DNA of 64,000 bases, taken from NCBI RefSeq assembly GCF_013114835.1, contig NZ_JAAVLW010000007.1, positions 310,001-374,000 on the forward strand, written 5' to 3'. Position 1 is the stretch's first letter. Each line of letters opens with the position of its first letter. Both the position numbers and the translations under genes were made by a program. The notes under the pieces were generated by a model. It had not been told where the DNA came from and did not search any database. It saw only the letters and a list, made by a program, of their open reading frames with translations. Source of the DNA: Bradyrhizobium archetypum. GTDB lineage: Bacteria; Pseudomonadota; Alphaproteobacteria; Rhizobiales; Xanthobacteraceae. Shown piece after piece: positions 38,483-48,043 of this stretch.

Positions 38483-40753
38483 ATGCGTTTGGCGTTCTGG
38501 CGGGCAGGCAACGGCAAGCCGGTGGTACAGCAGGCGAAGGTAAGGCGCGCTCTTGCCGCGCCGGAGGCCGTCGCTACATCCGCATCCGAATCCGGCGATC
38601 TTAATCTGCACGCGCTCGGTCAGGTGCTGATGCGCAAGCGGAACTGGATCATCGTTCCGACGGTGCTGGCGCTGGTCGCGTCGCTCGCCGCCGTCAACAT
38701 GATCACGCCACGTTACAAGTCGGAAGCGCGCATCCTGATTGAGGGGCGCGAGAACGTTTTCCTGCGGCCGAATGGCGAGCGCAACGAGGAACGCAGCGCG
38801 CTCGATCCCGAGGCCGTCACCAGCCAGGTGCAACTGGTGCAGTCGCGCGATCTGGCGCGCGAGATCATCAAGAAGAACAGGCTTGCCGAGCTCCCCGAAT
38901 TCGATCCGGTGCTGCGCGGCTTTTCGCCGATCAAGTCGCTGCTGGCTCTGGTTGGCATCGGCCGCGATCCGTTTTCGCTGACGCCGGAAGAGCGCGTGCT
39001 GGAAGCCTACTACGAACGCTTCACGGCCTACGCAGTCGACAAGTCCCGCGTCATCGTCGTCGAATTTCAGTCGCGCGATCCCGAACTCGCCGCGCGCGTC
39101 GCCAACTCGATTGCCGAAGGCTATCTGGTGCTGCAGCAGGATGCGCGCCAGCAGCAGGCCAAGACCGCCGGCCAGTGGCTGTCGCGCGAAATCGAGGACT
39201 TGCGCAAGAAGGTCGCCGAAGCCGAGGCGCGCGTCGAGGATTTTCGTTCCAAGTCGAGCCTGTTCGTCGGCACCAACAACACCACGCTTTCCAACCAGCA
39301 GATGGGTGAGCTCAACACGCAGCTCAACAACGCTCGCGCGCTGAAGTCGGATGCCGAATCCAAGGCACGGCTGATCAAGGAAATGCTTCAAAGCGGCAGG
39401 CCGATCGAAGCTTCCGAGGTGTTGAATTCCGAACTGATGCGTCGGCTGTCCGAACAACGCGTGACGCTGCGTGCGCAGCTCGCCGAGCAGTCTTCGACGC
39501 TGCTGGGCGGTCATCCCCGCATCAAGGAGCTGAAGGCGCAGCTCGCGGATCTCGATCGCCAGTTGCGCGAGGAGGCGGGCAAGGTGTCGCGCTCGCTGGA
39601 TAATGATGCACACATCGCCAGCGGCCGGGTCGAGGGTCTGATGAACAGCCTCGAGCAATTGAAGAAGCAGGCTTCCTCGAGCAATGGCCAGGACGTGCAG
39701 CTCCGTGCGCTGGAGCGCGAGGCCAAGGCACAGCGCGATCTGCTGGAATCCTATCTCGCCAAATACCGCGAGGCGAATACCCGCGAGAACATCGAGGCAG
39801 CGCCGGCCGACGGCCGCATCATCTCGCGCGCCACCGTTTCCAACACCCCGGCCTATCCGAAGAAGCTGCCGGTCGTGTTGATCGCGACGCTTGCGACCCT
39901 GCTGCTCACGTCAGGCGCGATTGCGACTGGTGAATTGCTGCGCATGACCGCGCCGGGGTCCTCCGGCTCGGCGAGAGTTGTGCGCGAAGTTGCGCCCGAA
40001 ATCGTACCCGACATGACCGTGGCTTCGCCGCCGCAAGTCGTGCTCGCACCAGCGATCGCGCCTGAACTTCCCGTTGCGGCCCACCGAGTTTCCGAGCCGA
40101 CCCTGAGCGAGCCCCGCGCCGATGCGCCTCCCATGAATATTGCGGCAGAGCACGGCGAGATCGAGCAACTGGCTGATACGCTGGTTGGTGGAGGTCCTGC
40201 GGCGCGCAAGGTGACCGTGCTCGGCACGGCGCCAAGCGAGAGCATCACGCTGACCGCATTGGCGCTGGCGCGGGTGATGGCGCAGCAGGCGAGGGTCGTA
40301 GTCGTTGATCTCGTGGCGTCCTCGCCGGCGATCGCCGCGGCATCGGCCGATCCGATGGCGCCCGGGCTCGCCGAACTGATGCGGGGCGAGGCCTCGTTTG
40401 CGCAGATCATCACCAGGGATCGGCTGTCGCGCGCGCATCTCGTGAACGCCGGGCGCCTGGGCTTCGACCGAGCGCAGCTCCAATCGCCGCGGCTGACGCT
40501 TGCCATCGATGCGCTGCTGCGGGTCTATGACCATGTGCTGCTGGATGCCGGAACGGCCTCCGATCTGCCGGCCGAATTGCTGACGTCGCAGGCGCAGGCG
40601 GTCGTCGTGCCCGACGCGTCGATGGCATCGGATGCGCGCAGGCTGATGTGCGATCAGCTCAAGGCCGTTGGTTTTTCTGACGTGACGATGCTGAGCAAGC
40701 CGTGTCAGGCTTCCGATGCCGTCGAGCCGGGCCCGCGCGTGGTGGCGGCGTAA
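38483..40753 (+). CDS. Wzz/GumC-like polysaccharide co-polymerase with degenerate kinase domain
   Basis: Inner-membrane protein controlling EPS chain length and export, 756 residues. A Wzz domain (about 42-130) with helix WIIVPTVLALVASLAA, a long periplasmic coiled coil (220-430), the GNVR-type segment and a second helix (LPVVLIATLATLLLTSGA) precede a cytoplasmic domain (about 575-745) like the BY-kinase/MinD fold. Its P-loop reads GTAPSESITL instead of G-x-GKS/T, so the Walker lysine is missing, and no C-terminal tyrosine cluster exists; kinase activity is unlikely. ATG 38483 is preferred to TTG 38462. Confidence 0.9.
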   Translation: MRLAFWRAGNGKPVVQQAKVRRALAAPEAVATSASESGDLNLHALGQVLMRKRNWIIVPTVLALVASLAAVNMITPRYKSEARILIEGRENVFLRPNGERNEERSALDPEAVTSQVQLVQSRDLAREIIKKNRLAELPEFDPVLRGFSPIKSLLALVGIGRDPFSLTPEERVLEAYYERFTAYAVDKSRVIVVEFQSRDPELAARVANSIAEGYLVLQQDARQQQAKTAGQWLSREIEDLRKKVAEAEARVEDFRSKSSLFVGTNNTTLSNQQMGELNTQLNNARALKSDAESKARLIKEMLQSGRPIEASEVLNSELMRRLSEQRVTLRAQLAEQSSTLLGGHPRIKELKAQLADLDRQLREEAGKVSRSLDNDAHIASGRVEGLMNSLEQLKKQASSSNGQDVQLRALEREAKAQRDLLESYLAKYREANTRENIEAAPADGRIISRATVSNTPAYPKKLPVVLIATLATLLLTSGAIATGELLRMTAPGSSGSARVVREVAPEIVPDMTVASPPQVVLAPAIAPELPVAAHRVSEPTLSEPRADAPPMNIAAEHGEIEQLADTLVGGGPAARKVTVLGTAPSESITLTALALARVMAQQARVVVVDLVASSPAIAAASADPMAPGLAELMRGEASFAQIITRDRLSRAHLVNAGRLGFDRAQLQSPRLTLAIDALLRVYDHVLLDAGTASDLPAELLTSQAQAVVVPDASMASDARRLMCDQLKAVGFSDVTMLSKPCQASDAVEPGPRVVAA

Positions 40754-40756
40754 AGA

Positions 40757-40854
40757 TTCTGTAGGGTGAGAAAAGCGTTCTTGCGCCGTGCCCACCATTT
40801 CACGACGTCATCTGGATGGTGGGCACGCTTCGCTTTGCCCACTCTACGACAGCA
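40757..40854. repeat. Dispersed repeat between convergent EPS genes
   Basis: GTGCCCACCAT (40788-40798) and ATGGTGGGCAC (40816-40826) are perfect 11-bp inverted arms, bounded by TAGGGTGAG and TTGCCCACTCTACGA. This is a familiar repeat of the genus and probably serves as a bidirectional terminator between the GumC-like and acyltransferase genes. Confidence 0.75.
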
Positions 40855-40867
40855 ATGGCGGAGCAGC

Positions 40868-42058
40868 CTAGCTGAACGCGCCGCGCAGCCTTTGCGCCAT
40901 CTCCAGCAGCGCCGGCTTCTGCTTGACCAGCCGCTTGGTGCGATTGAGGCCCGACATGACGCTGGCGGCAAGCTTGCCGCGTTGGCTGAGCGGGATGAAG
41001 CTGTCGAAGATCGGCTCGTCGCTCTTGCAGAACAGCCGCTTGTAGTCGTCGGATCCGATCCCGAGGTCGAGGGCGCGATAACCCTGCCCGGCATAATGAT
41101 CGATGATATCGCGCATCAAGATCAGGCCGGGGCTGTATTTCGAGTTCGCCGACATCGTGTAGGTGTTGAACATCATCGAGAACCGATGGCCGTCGGCGAC
41201 GCCGGCGAAGATCGCGAGCGCTTCCTCGTCGCATTCCAGGGCGTGGATATCGATGGCGTGTCTGCCGCCGGCGAGCGCCGCGGTGCAGGCAGTGCGGACA
41301 AATTCCTCGATGCCGGAATCGGCGAACACATTCGGCAGCTTCTGCTCGGCCATCCGCAGCGGCTTGACGCGGAAGAACCAGTCGAGCAGCCGCGTGATGT
41401 CGGCTTCCGACGACGCAACGTGGCTGCGATAGCCGGGCAGCGACTGCAGTTTGCGTTCCTTGCCCTTGAGGCGGCGACGGAACGAATTGCTGATCAGCGC
41501 GACGGGCGTGGCTGCCGGCTCGATCACCAGGAGCGGGCAATCATTGGCCGACGGTTGATGCGGCAGCAAGGCGAGCGGGTTGGGTAGATCGCGCCAGCGT
41601 ACCGGCTGCTGATGCAGGGCGAGCACGTCGGCTTCAGATCGCTGCGATATCGCCGAGATCAGATGTTCGAGATCGGCCTGCGTTGCACTTGCGGCGAAAT
41701 CACGGTCGAACAGCGCCATGTTGAAGGTGGAGTGCTTGCCACCCATGAAACTGGCGCAACGTGCGCCATAGGCGTGCCGGAGCGCGAGCGGGAGCAGCAG
41801 CAGCGGGCGGCGTTCGGCGTCGTAGGCGATCACGATGAAGGGAACGAGGCCTTCGCGTTCGCCGACGTGCCGCTGCCAGGGATTGAGAAAGTCGAACCGC
41901 TGATACGGCGTGAAGAAGGTTTGCGCGCCTTCCAGGCTGCGCCAGATACTTTCTGCCGCGGTGAGATCGTGAACGATGTCGAGGCCGGCGATTCGGCTCG
42001 TCTTCGACCACGTATTTCGATCCGCCGTACGGTCTTCAATCGCGGCAGCCATGGTCAT
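40868..42058 (-). CDS. GNAT-superfamily acyltransferase (CelD/BcsL type)
   Basis: A 396-residue protein with the double-GNAT fold of the CelD/BcsL (Acetyltransf_6) family: FFTPYQRFDFLNPWQRHVGE, RPLLLLPLALRHAYG, RRRLKGKERKLQSL and the C-terminal ILMRDIIDHYAGQGYRALDL followed by YKRLFCKSDEPIFDS. Such proteins decorate polysaccharides with acyl groups. ATG 42058 was chosen; the frame upstream is open but unlike the family. It is divergent from the deacetylase-fold gene, 127 bp apart. Confidence 0.88.
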   Translation of the reverse strand: MTMAAAIEDRTADRNTWSKTSRIAGLDIVHDLTAAESIWRSLEGAQTFFTPYQRFDFLNPWQRHVGEREGLVPFIVIAYDAERRPLLLLPLALRHAYGARCASFMGGKHSTFNMALFDRDFAASATQADLEHLISAISQRSEADVLALHQQPVRWRDLPNPLALLPHQPSANDCPLLVIEPAATPVALISNSFRRRLKGKERKLQSLPGYRSHVASSEADITRLLDWFFRVKPLRMAEQKLPNVFADSGIEEFVRTACTAALAGGRHAIDIHALECDEEALAIFAGVADGHRFSMMFNTYTMSANSKYSPGLILMRDIIDHYAGQGYRALDLGIGSDDYKRLFCKSDEPIFDSFIPLSQRGKLAASVMSGLNRTKRLVKQKPALLEMAQRLRGAFS

Positions 42059-42185
42059 CGCAGAGCCCGTGTTATATGAATGTTTACAATTTCGGCTTTG
42101 CCGACCTTCGCAGGGAAATGTCAACAAAGGGTAATACAATGCGGCTGCGGCGGGACAGCGCGACCGCATGTGAGAGGCGGGGACG

Positions 42186-43238
42186 TTGGCGTCGGATATC
42201 GGAATTTTGCGGCGGCTCCGGATGGAGCTCGCCTATTTCAGCGGCTATTTCAGACTGAGGCAGCGGGCGACCGGCGGCGCCGGCGTCATTTTGCGGTTCG
42301 AGCGCGTGCGCCCGCGCGATTCCCGCGCGTTTCAACCGAACCGGTGGCGTGAAATCTCGCCGCAATTTCTCGACCAGATAATTCGGGCGCTGAAGCGCTG
42401 GAATTTCGATCTGGTCACAACGGACGAAGTGTGCCGGCGGGCGGTCACGCTGCCAAAGGCTAACCGATTTGCCTGCCTGACTTTCGATGGCGGCAGCAAG
42501 GATGTCATCACGCAGGCTTATCCCGTGTTGTCGAAGCACGGCGTGCCCTTCACCGTCTATCTGCCGACGGCGTTTCCGGACAAGATCGGCGAAGCTTGGT
42601 GGCTCGCGCTCGAAGAGGTGATTGCGCGTGAAGAGCGCATCAGCCTGCTGATCGATCGGAAAGAGCGGCGTTTCGCAACGGGGAGCACGTCGGAAAAATA
42701 TGACACGTTCGATTTTCTGACGAGCTGGCTGCGGACGCTGCCGCCGCCGGATCTTTCGTTCGCGATCCGCGACCTTTGCACGCGCTACTCCGTCGAGCTC
42801 GCGGCGCTGTCGCGCGATGCGTCGATGGATTGGGACGATCTCGTGAAACTCGCCGCCGATCCGCTGGTGACGATCGGCAGCGCGTCGGTGAATTATTTCG
42901 CGCTGTCCAACCTGAAAGCGCCCGACGCGCAGCGCGAAATGACCATGGGCAAGGCGGTCGCCGAGACCGCGTTGCGCCGCGCCGTCAGCCACTTCGCGTA
43001 TCCGTTCGGCGATCGGCAATCCTGGCGCCGCGAGCACATGGTCATGGCGCAGGAGGCCGGTTTCGCCAGCGCGGTATCGACGATACCGGGCGTCGTAGAG
43101 GCCAAGGGATACACCAATCTGCACGCCCTGCCGCGGATCGCCTGGGACGGACGGCAAGAGTCGCTGCGCATGCTGCGCGTGATGTTATCGGGGATGATGT
43201 TTCCGCTGGTCAGGCCGAGCCGCGACAACTGGGTCTAA
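42186..43238 (+). CDS. Polysaccharide deacetylase-fold protein lacking metal ligands
   Basis: A 350-residue NodB/CE4-type protein. Motif 1 is TFDGG (99-103) instead of TFDDG. Motif 2, normally HxxxH, reads IGSASVNYFAL (230-240), which aligns without gaps and has A233 and Y237 at the two metal histidines. A motif 3 remnant HFAYPFGD (269-276) and PFTVYLPTAFPD are kept. All three metal ligands are therefore missing, so catalysis by the normal mechanism is not expected. Start is TTG 42186 with GAGGCGGGG upstream. It belongs to the EPS cluster. Confidence 0.85.
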   Translation: MASDIGILRRLRMELAYFSGYFRLRQRATGGAGVILRFERVRPRDSRAFQPNRWREISPQFLDQIIRALKRWNFDLVTTDEVCRRAVTLPKANRFACLTFDGGSKDVITQAYPVLSKHGVPFTVYLPTAFPDKIGEAWWLALEEVIAREERISLLIDRKERRFATGSTSEKYDTFDFLTSWLRTLPPPDLSFAIRDLCTRYSVELAALSRDASMDWDDLVKLAADPLVTIGSASVNYFALSNLKAPDAQREMTMGKAVAETALRRAVSHFAYPFGDRQSWRREHMVMAQEAGFASAVSTIPGVVEAKGYTNLHALPRIAWDGRQESLRMLRVMLSGMMFPLVRPSRDNWV

Positions 43239-43239
43239 T

Positions 43240-43452
43240 CTAGGCGGCGCGGTCGGGCCGCGACATCCAGCTCACGATTGGCATCGCCGGCAGCACCCAT
43301 CCGAGCCCCGCCACGACATAGAAGACCGCCTGCAACAGGCCGGAATTGGCCAGCCACGGCGTCTGGGCGATGGTCATTCCCAGCAGCGACCACACCACGA
43401 CCAGCGCCAGCAAGGCCAGAGTTCCGAAGAATTTGCGGGTGCGGATCGTCAT
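43240..43452 (-). CDS. DUF2842 small membrane protein
   Basis: A 70-residue protein with two membrane helices (LALLALVVVWSLLGMTIA and LLQAVFYVVAGLGWVLPAMP), ending PIVSWMSRPD, the standard DUF2842 pattern in alphaproteobacteria. It is adjacent to and divergent from ctaA. Function unknown. Confidence 0.88.
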   Translation of the reverse strand: MTIRTRKFFGTLALLALVVVWSLLGMTIAQTPWLANSGLLQAVFYVVAGLGWVLPAMPIVSWMSRPDRAA

Positions 43453-43558
43453 GGCGGATATGTCGGGCTCGTGGCGGGTTGCGCGCGGGAAGGGGCGGAC
43501 TATAAGGGGCGCGCCAATTCAATCAAGCGTGTCGCCCCGGCGTGCCAAGATGGGTTTT

Positions 43559-44650
43559 ATGTCCGCTAGTTCCGCACAACAGGCCCCGCATGCCGGCGCT
43601 ATCCGGTGGTGGCTGATCGCCGTCGCCGCGCTGATCGCGGTCATGGTCGTGGTCGGCGGGGCCACGCGGCTGACGGAATCCGGGCTGTCGATCGTGGAGT
43701 GGAAGCCGGTTACCGGCACGCTGCCGCCGCTCAACGAGGCGCAATGGGCGCAGGCGTTCGAGGGCTACAAGGCCATCCCGCAATACCGCGAACTCAACGC
43801 CGGCATGACTCTGTCGGAGTTCAAGACCATCTTCTGGTGGGAGTGGAGCCACCGCCTGCTCGGGCGCGTGATCGGCGCGGCCTATCTGCTGCCGTTCCTG
43901 TACTTCCTGTGGCGCGGCGCGTTCAGCGCCGAGCTGAAAAAGCGGCTGTGGCTGATCTTTGCCCTCGGCGCGCTGCAGGGCGCGGTCGGATGGTGGATGG
44001 TCGCCTCTGGCCTGTCGCAACGGACAGAGGTCTCCCAGTATCGTCTGGCGACGCATCTGGTGCTGGCGCTGATTATCTTTGCGTCAATCGTCTGGACGCT
44101 GCGGCGGATGACGGCGCGTCCGCAGCCCGACTTTCCCCAGCGGCTGAAGGTTTCCGGGGTGGCTTTGCTCGCCCTGACGTTCGTCCAGATCTATTTCGGC
44201 GCGCTCGTCGCGGGCCTGCGGGCGGGCAGGGTGTATAACACCTGGCCCGAGATCGACGGCGCTTTGATTCCGTCGGCGGCGCGGCTGTGGTTCGAGGAGC
44301 CGTGGTGGCGCAATCTGTTCGACAACACGCTCACCGTGCAGTTCGAGCATCGCATGACCGCTTACGCGCTGTTGGCGCTGGCGGTCCTGCATGCGATCGA
44401 CGCGATCCGGTCGCGGGCCGGCGCGGCCGTGATCAGCGGCGCTTGGTCGCTGGTGGCGGCGATCACGCTGCAGGCCGGGCTCGGTATCCTCACGCTGCTG
44501 AATCAGGTGCCGATCGATCTGGCGCTGGCGCATCAGGCGGTCGCCATCCTGGTGCTGGCGCTCGCGGTGCTGCAGACCGAACGTCTCGTTTCACGTCACG
44601 CCGCGTACGACCGGCGGAAACCGATTCTGCCACTCGGCCAACCTGGCTGA
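43559..44650 (+). CDS. ctaA: Haem A synthase (COX15/CtaA)
   Basis: Oxidises haem O to haem A for aa3-type cytochrome oxidases. The 363-residue protein has about eight membrane helices; GGATRLTESGLSIVEWKP, FWWEWSHRLLGRVIG, TEVSQYRLATHLVLAL, FEHRMTAYALLALAVLHA and ALAHQAVAILVLAL contain the conserved haem-ligand histidines of the type 2 CtaA family. ATG 43559 chosen; the open frame begins at 43346 but that part is noncoding. CtaB and cox genes are not in the window. Confidence 0.95.
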   Translation: MSASSAQQAPHAGAIRWWLIAVAALIAVMVVVGGATRLTESGLSIVEWKPVTGTLPPLNEAQWAQAFEGYKAIPQYRELNAGMTLSEFKTIFWWEWSHRLLGRVIGAAYLLPFLYFLWRGAFSAELKKRLWLIFALGALQGAVGWWMVASGLSQRTEVSQYRLATHLVLALIIFASIVWTLRRMTARPQPDFPQRLKVSGVALLALTFVQIYFGALVAGLRAGRVYNTWPEIDGALIPSAARLWFEEPWWRNLFDNTLTVQFEHRMTAYALLALAVLHAIDAIRSRAGAAVISGAWSLVAAITLQAGLGILTLLNQVPIDLALAHQAVAILVLALAVLQTERLVSRHAAYDRRKPILPLGQPG

Positions 44651-44801
44651 AAATTGAGCAATTCTAATCTGCCGCCATTTCGGGAAGTGCCCGATTTGCG
44701 GGGCTTTCTTGCCGCGCGCTCGCCCTGACGCGTTTGTGTCCGGCTACACCGCTTTACTTGGATGGGCCGGGCGATAAAACGAAGCAAAACGGGTTCGCTT
44801 C

Positions 44802-45614
44802 ATGTCGTCTGCATTCATCCAGGCCGCCGTCATCCTGCTTCGCGAGGGGCTCGAAGCCATGCTCGTGATCGCAGCATTGGCGGGCTATTTGACGAAAGCC
44901 GGTGCCGGCCATCGCATTCAGGCACTGTATGGCGGCGCGCTCGCGGCCGTCGGCGCCAGCATTGTCGCGGCCTGGCTGTTCGCGGTGCTGAACTCCGGCG
45001 AGCACAGCGACGTTCTCGAAGGCATCATCATTCTCTGCGCCGCCGCCCTGATGCTCTATGTCAGCGGCTGGCTGATGGTGAAGCAGGACCCGCGCGGCTG
45101 GCAGGAATATCTCTCCCACAAAGCTGACCAGGCGCTGTCGCAGGAGACGGTGTGGGCGGTCGGCGCGCTGGCGTTCCTCGCGGTGTTCCGCGAGGGCGCC
45201 GAAACCGTGCTATTCATCAATGCGCTAGCGACGACCGAAGGCGGCTGGAGTGCCGGGCTGTTTGCCGGCCTTGCCGCGGCCACGGCCGGGCTCGCCGTGC
45301 TGTTCTATTTCATTAACCTGATCGCGCGGAAGCTGCCGCTACGGCCGCTGTTTATCATCACCTCGGCCTTCCTGTTCGTGATGGCGATCAAGTTCATCGG
45401 CGAAGCGGTGCAGGAGTTCCAGGAGCAGGCGATCATTACAGTCACCGAGGTCAAGGGCTCCGCCTTCCTGGCCGCGATCGGCCTCAACCCGTCCATGGAA
45501 GCGCTGTCGATCCAGGGCTTGGTGATCCTGTTCGCGTTCGCGACCTATTCGGTGTTCCAGCGTAACAGCCGGTTGACCCGTGAGGACAAGTCCGCCATGC
45601 GCGCGGCCGAGTAG
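44802..45614 (+). CDS. FTR1-family iron permease
   Basis: High-affinity iron transporter of 270 residues with about seven membrane helices. The two iron-binding motifs REGLE (14-18) and REGAE (131-135) are present, in ILLREGLEAMLVIAALAGYL and FLAVFREGAETVLFINALA. FTR1 proteins usually act with a ferroxidase or EfeO-like partner, not seen here. No iron box was found upstream by eye. Convergent with nadC, 9 bp apart. Confidence 0.93.
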   Translation: MSSAFIQAAVILLREGLEAMLVIAALAGYLTKAGAGHRIQALYGGALAAVGASIVAAWLFAVLNSGEHSDVLEGIIILCAAALMLYVSGWLMVKQDPRGWQEYLSHKADQALSQETVWAVGALAFLAVFREGAETVLFINALATTEGGWSAGLFAGLAAATAGLAVLFYFINLIARKLPLRPLFIITSAFLFVMAIKFIGEAVQEFQEQAIITVTEVKGSAFLAAIGLNPSMEALSIQGLVILFAFATYSVFQRNSRLTREDKSAMRAAE

Positions 45615-45623
45615 CTCGTCGCG

Positions 45624-46493
45624 CTACGCCGCCTTTTGATTAAGCCCAAGGTAATCGAGCCCGATATCGAGGGCGGCGGAGCTGTGCGTGAGCCAGCCGG
45701 CGGAGATCAGGTCGACACCCGTTGCGGCGATTGCCTTGGCGGTTTCGGCTGTAATACGGCCGGAAGCTTCGGTGATCGCACGGCCGCCGGTCATGGCAAC
45801 CGCTTGCCGCAATTCCTCGAGCGTCATGTTATCGAGCAGGACGGCGTCCACGCCGACCGCAAGGGCCTGTTCAAGTTGAAGCAGTGTGTCCACTTCGACC
45901 TCGATCTTGACGAGGTGGCCGGCAAGCGCATTTGCGCGCTCGATCGCGGTTCTGACACCGCCGGCCAGCGCGATGTGGTTGTCCTTGATCAGCATGGCAT
46001 CGTCGAGGCCGAAACGGTGATTGCTGCCGCCGCCGGCACGGACCGCATATTTTTCCAGCGTACGCAGCCCGGGCATGGTCTTGCGGGTGCAGACGATGCG
46101 CGCCCTGGTGCCTTGCGCCGCCGATACCAGCGAGGCCGTCGCGGTGGCGATGCCGCTGAGATGGCAGAGGAAGTTCAGCGCCGTCCGTTCGCCGGTCAAC
46201 AGCCCGCGCGCCGGCCCCTCGATGGCGGCGATCACATCTCCCGGCGCCACCACGCTGCCGTCAGGCCGCTCGGCGGTGAGGCTGACAGCAGGATTGACGA
46301 GCTGAAACGCGCAAGCCGCGATGTCGAGCCCGGCCACGACGCCAGGCTGGCGCGCGCGCAGCACCAGCGAGGCGTTTCTATCGGCCGGAACGATCGCATC
46401 CGCCGTGATGTCGCCGGCGCGACCCAAATCTTCGAGCAGGGCGGTTCGAACCAGCGGTTCATACATCAGAGGGAGAAGTGGGGTCAGTGTCAC
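45624..46493 (-). CDS. nadC: Nicotinate-nucleotide pyrophosphorylase (carboxylating)
   Basis: Converts quinolinate and PRPP to nicotinate mononucleotide. The 289-residue protein has EDLGRAGDITADAIVPADR, LLTGERTALNFLCHLSGIAT, CTRKTMPGLRTLEKYAVRAG and the DNMTLEELRQAV strand of the family. ATG overlaps the nadB stop by 4 bp, so the nadA-nadB-nadC run is translationally coupled. Confidence 0.97.
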   Translation of the reverse strand: MTLTPLLPLMYEPLVRTALLEDLGRAGDITADAIVPADRNASLVLRARQPGVVAGLDIAACAFQLVNPAVSLTAERPDGSVVAPGDVIAAIEGPARGLLTGERTALNFLCHLSGIATATASLVSAAQGTRARIVCTRKTMPGLRTLEKYAVRAGGGSNHRFGLDDAMLIKDNHIALAGGVRTAIERANALAGHLVKIEVEVDTLLQLEQALAVGVDAVLLDNMTLEELRQAVAMTGGRAITEASGRITAETAKAIAATGVDLISAGWLTHSSAALDIGLDYLGLNQKAA

Positions 46494-48043
46494 GGCTGGA
46501 CGCTCCCAATTGACAGAGTTCGGATTTCACTGATTTCGCAGGCAGCGTTGAGCGCTTCCGCAAGTGAGATGGACGACGGCTCGGCCGAGGGCAGGGTCTC
46601 GGGGAAGTCGCTGCGGTAGTGCCCGCCGCGGCTTTCCTCGCGCCGCCAGGCGGCGACCGCGATCATCAATCCGACCAGCGCGGGATCGGCAGCCGCGCTA
46701 CGGCCATTGGCGACCGGATAGAGGATGCGGATCGCACGTTCGATGCCGTGCCGCTCTCGAAGCACGCCGAGGCCCTGCGACAGGATCGGCCGCACGGCGG
46801 AAGGGTCGGACGCGGGCGCAGGCGGGCCGGCCGCAGGCGCTTTCGACGGGCGGCGGTTTGTGCCTTGAACGCTCTCCGCGACCCATTGGGCGCAGACGAT
46901 CGCTTCCATCAGCGAATTGCTGGCGAGCCGGTTGGCGCCATGCAGCCCGGTGCGGCTGACTTCGCCGCAGGCCCAAAGGCCGTCCACGGTGCTGCGTCCC
47001 TCGCCATCCACCGTGATGCCGCCCATGTGATAATGCACCGCCGGCCGCACCGGAATCGGATCGGTCGCGGGATCGATCCCGGCCATTTTGCAGAAGGCGG
47101 AGATGACGGGATAGCGCTGGGCAAATTCCGCTCCCGGATGTTTCCGTGCGTCGAGGAAAGTTCGATGTCCCTCGGCGCGGCGGCGCCACACCGCGCGCGC
47201 GACAATGTCGCGCGGCGCGAGTTCGGCACCTGGCTGGTCCGCCATGAAGCGATTTCCGATGTCGTCGATCAGGATCGCGCCGTCGCCGCGCACGGCTTCC
47301 GTCACCAGCGGCATCGGGCGCGACGGGCCGTCGAAAGCGGTCGGGTGAAACTGGATGAATTCGAGATCGGAGAGCAGGGCTCCGGCGCGTGCCGCTAGTG
47401 CCAGTCCCTGGCCGAAGCAACCACTTGGGTTGGTGCTGTCGAGAAACAAGCCGCCGATGCCGCCCGCCGCCAGCACCACGCGGGTCGTGTCGATCACAAA
47501 TGGCCCCTGCGCGTTCACCGCGAGCACGCCTTTGATGGAATTATCTTCGACCATCAGGCTCCGCGCCTCGACGCCTTCAAGCAGGGTGATCGACGGGCAG
47601 CGCCGCACGGCTGCGATCAGCGCGCGCATGATTTCGCGTCCGGTGCCGTCGCCGGTCGCATGCACAATCCGGTTGCGACTATGGGCGGCTTCGAGGCCGA
47701 GCCGCCAGCCGCCCTCGGGGCGCCTGTCGAAGGCGACGCCAAGTCTTGCCAGATGCTCGACAGCGGCAGGCGCTGCTTGAACGATCCGGCGCGCGATAGC
47801 TTCCTCGCACAGTCCAGCGCCTGCCGAAAGCGTATCGGCCAAGTGCAGGGCAGGATCGTCATCGTCGCTCATCGCCGCCGCAAGCCCGCCCTGCGCCCAC
47901 AGGCTCGACGCCTCCGCGCCGAGTGGCGCCTTTGACAGCAGAACGACCGGCTCGGGCGCCATCTGAAGCGCCGTCATCAATCCGGCCGCGCCGCCGCCGA
48001 TGATCATGGGACGGTTGGCCAGCGCTGAAATCTCCGTGCTCAT
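46490..48043 (-). CDS. nadB: L-aspartate oxidase
   Basis: FAD enzyme oxidising L-aspartate to iminoaspartate, first step of de novo NAD synthesis. The 517-residue protein has the dinucleotide motif IIGGGAAGLMTALQM, SSLWAQGGLAAAMSDDDDPA, RIVHATGDGTGREIM, VVLAAGGIGGLF, QFHPTAFDG and HYHMGGITVDGEGRSTVDGL. ATG 48043 was chosen: the open frame reaches 48442 but that is antisense of nadA. Overlaps both neighbours by 4 bp. Confidence 0.96.
   Translation of the reverse strand: MSTEISALANRPMIIGGGAAGLMTALQMAPEPVVLLSKAPLGAEASSLWAQGGLAAAMSDDDDPALHLADTLSAGAGLCEEAIARRIVQAAPAAVEHLARLGVAFDRRPEGGWRLGLEAAHSRNRIVHATGDGTGREIMRALIAAVRRCPSITLLEGVEARSLMVEDNSIKGVLAVNAQGPFVIDTTRVVLAAGGIGGLFLDSTNPSGCFGQGLALAARAGALLSDLEFIQFHPTAFDGPSRPMPLVTEAVRGDGAILIDDIGNRFMADQPGAELAPRDIVARAVWRRRAEGHRTFLDARKHPGAEFAQRYPVISAFCKMAGIDPATDPIPVRPAVHYHMGGITVDGEGRSTVDGLWACGEVSRTGLHGANRLASNSLMEAIVCAQWVAESVQGTNRRPSKAPAAGPPAPASDPSAVRPILSQGLGVLRERHGIERAIRILYPVANGRSAAADPALVGLMIAVAAWRREESRGGHYRSDFPETLPSAEPSSISLAEALNAACEISEIRTLSIGSVQP

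Noticed and set aside
46564..47398. Plus-strand frames opposite nadB
   Set aside because: Shadows of the nadB coding sequence with no start signals or family features.
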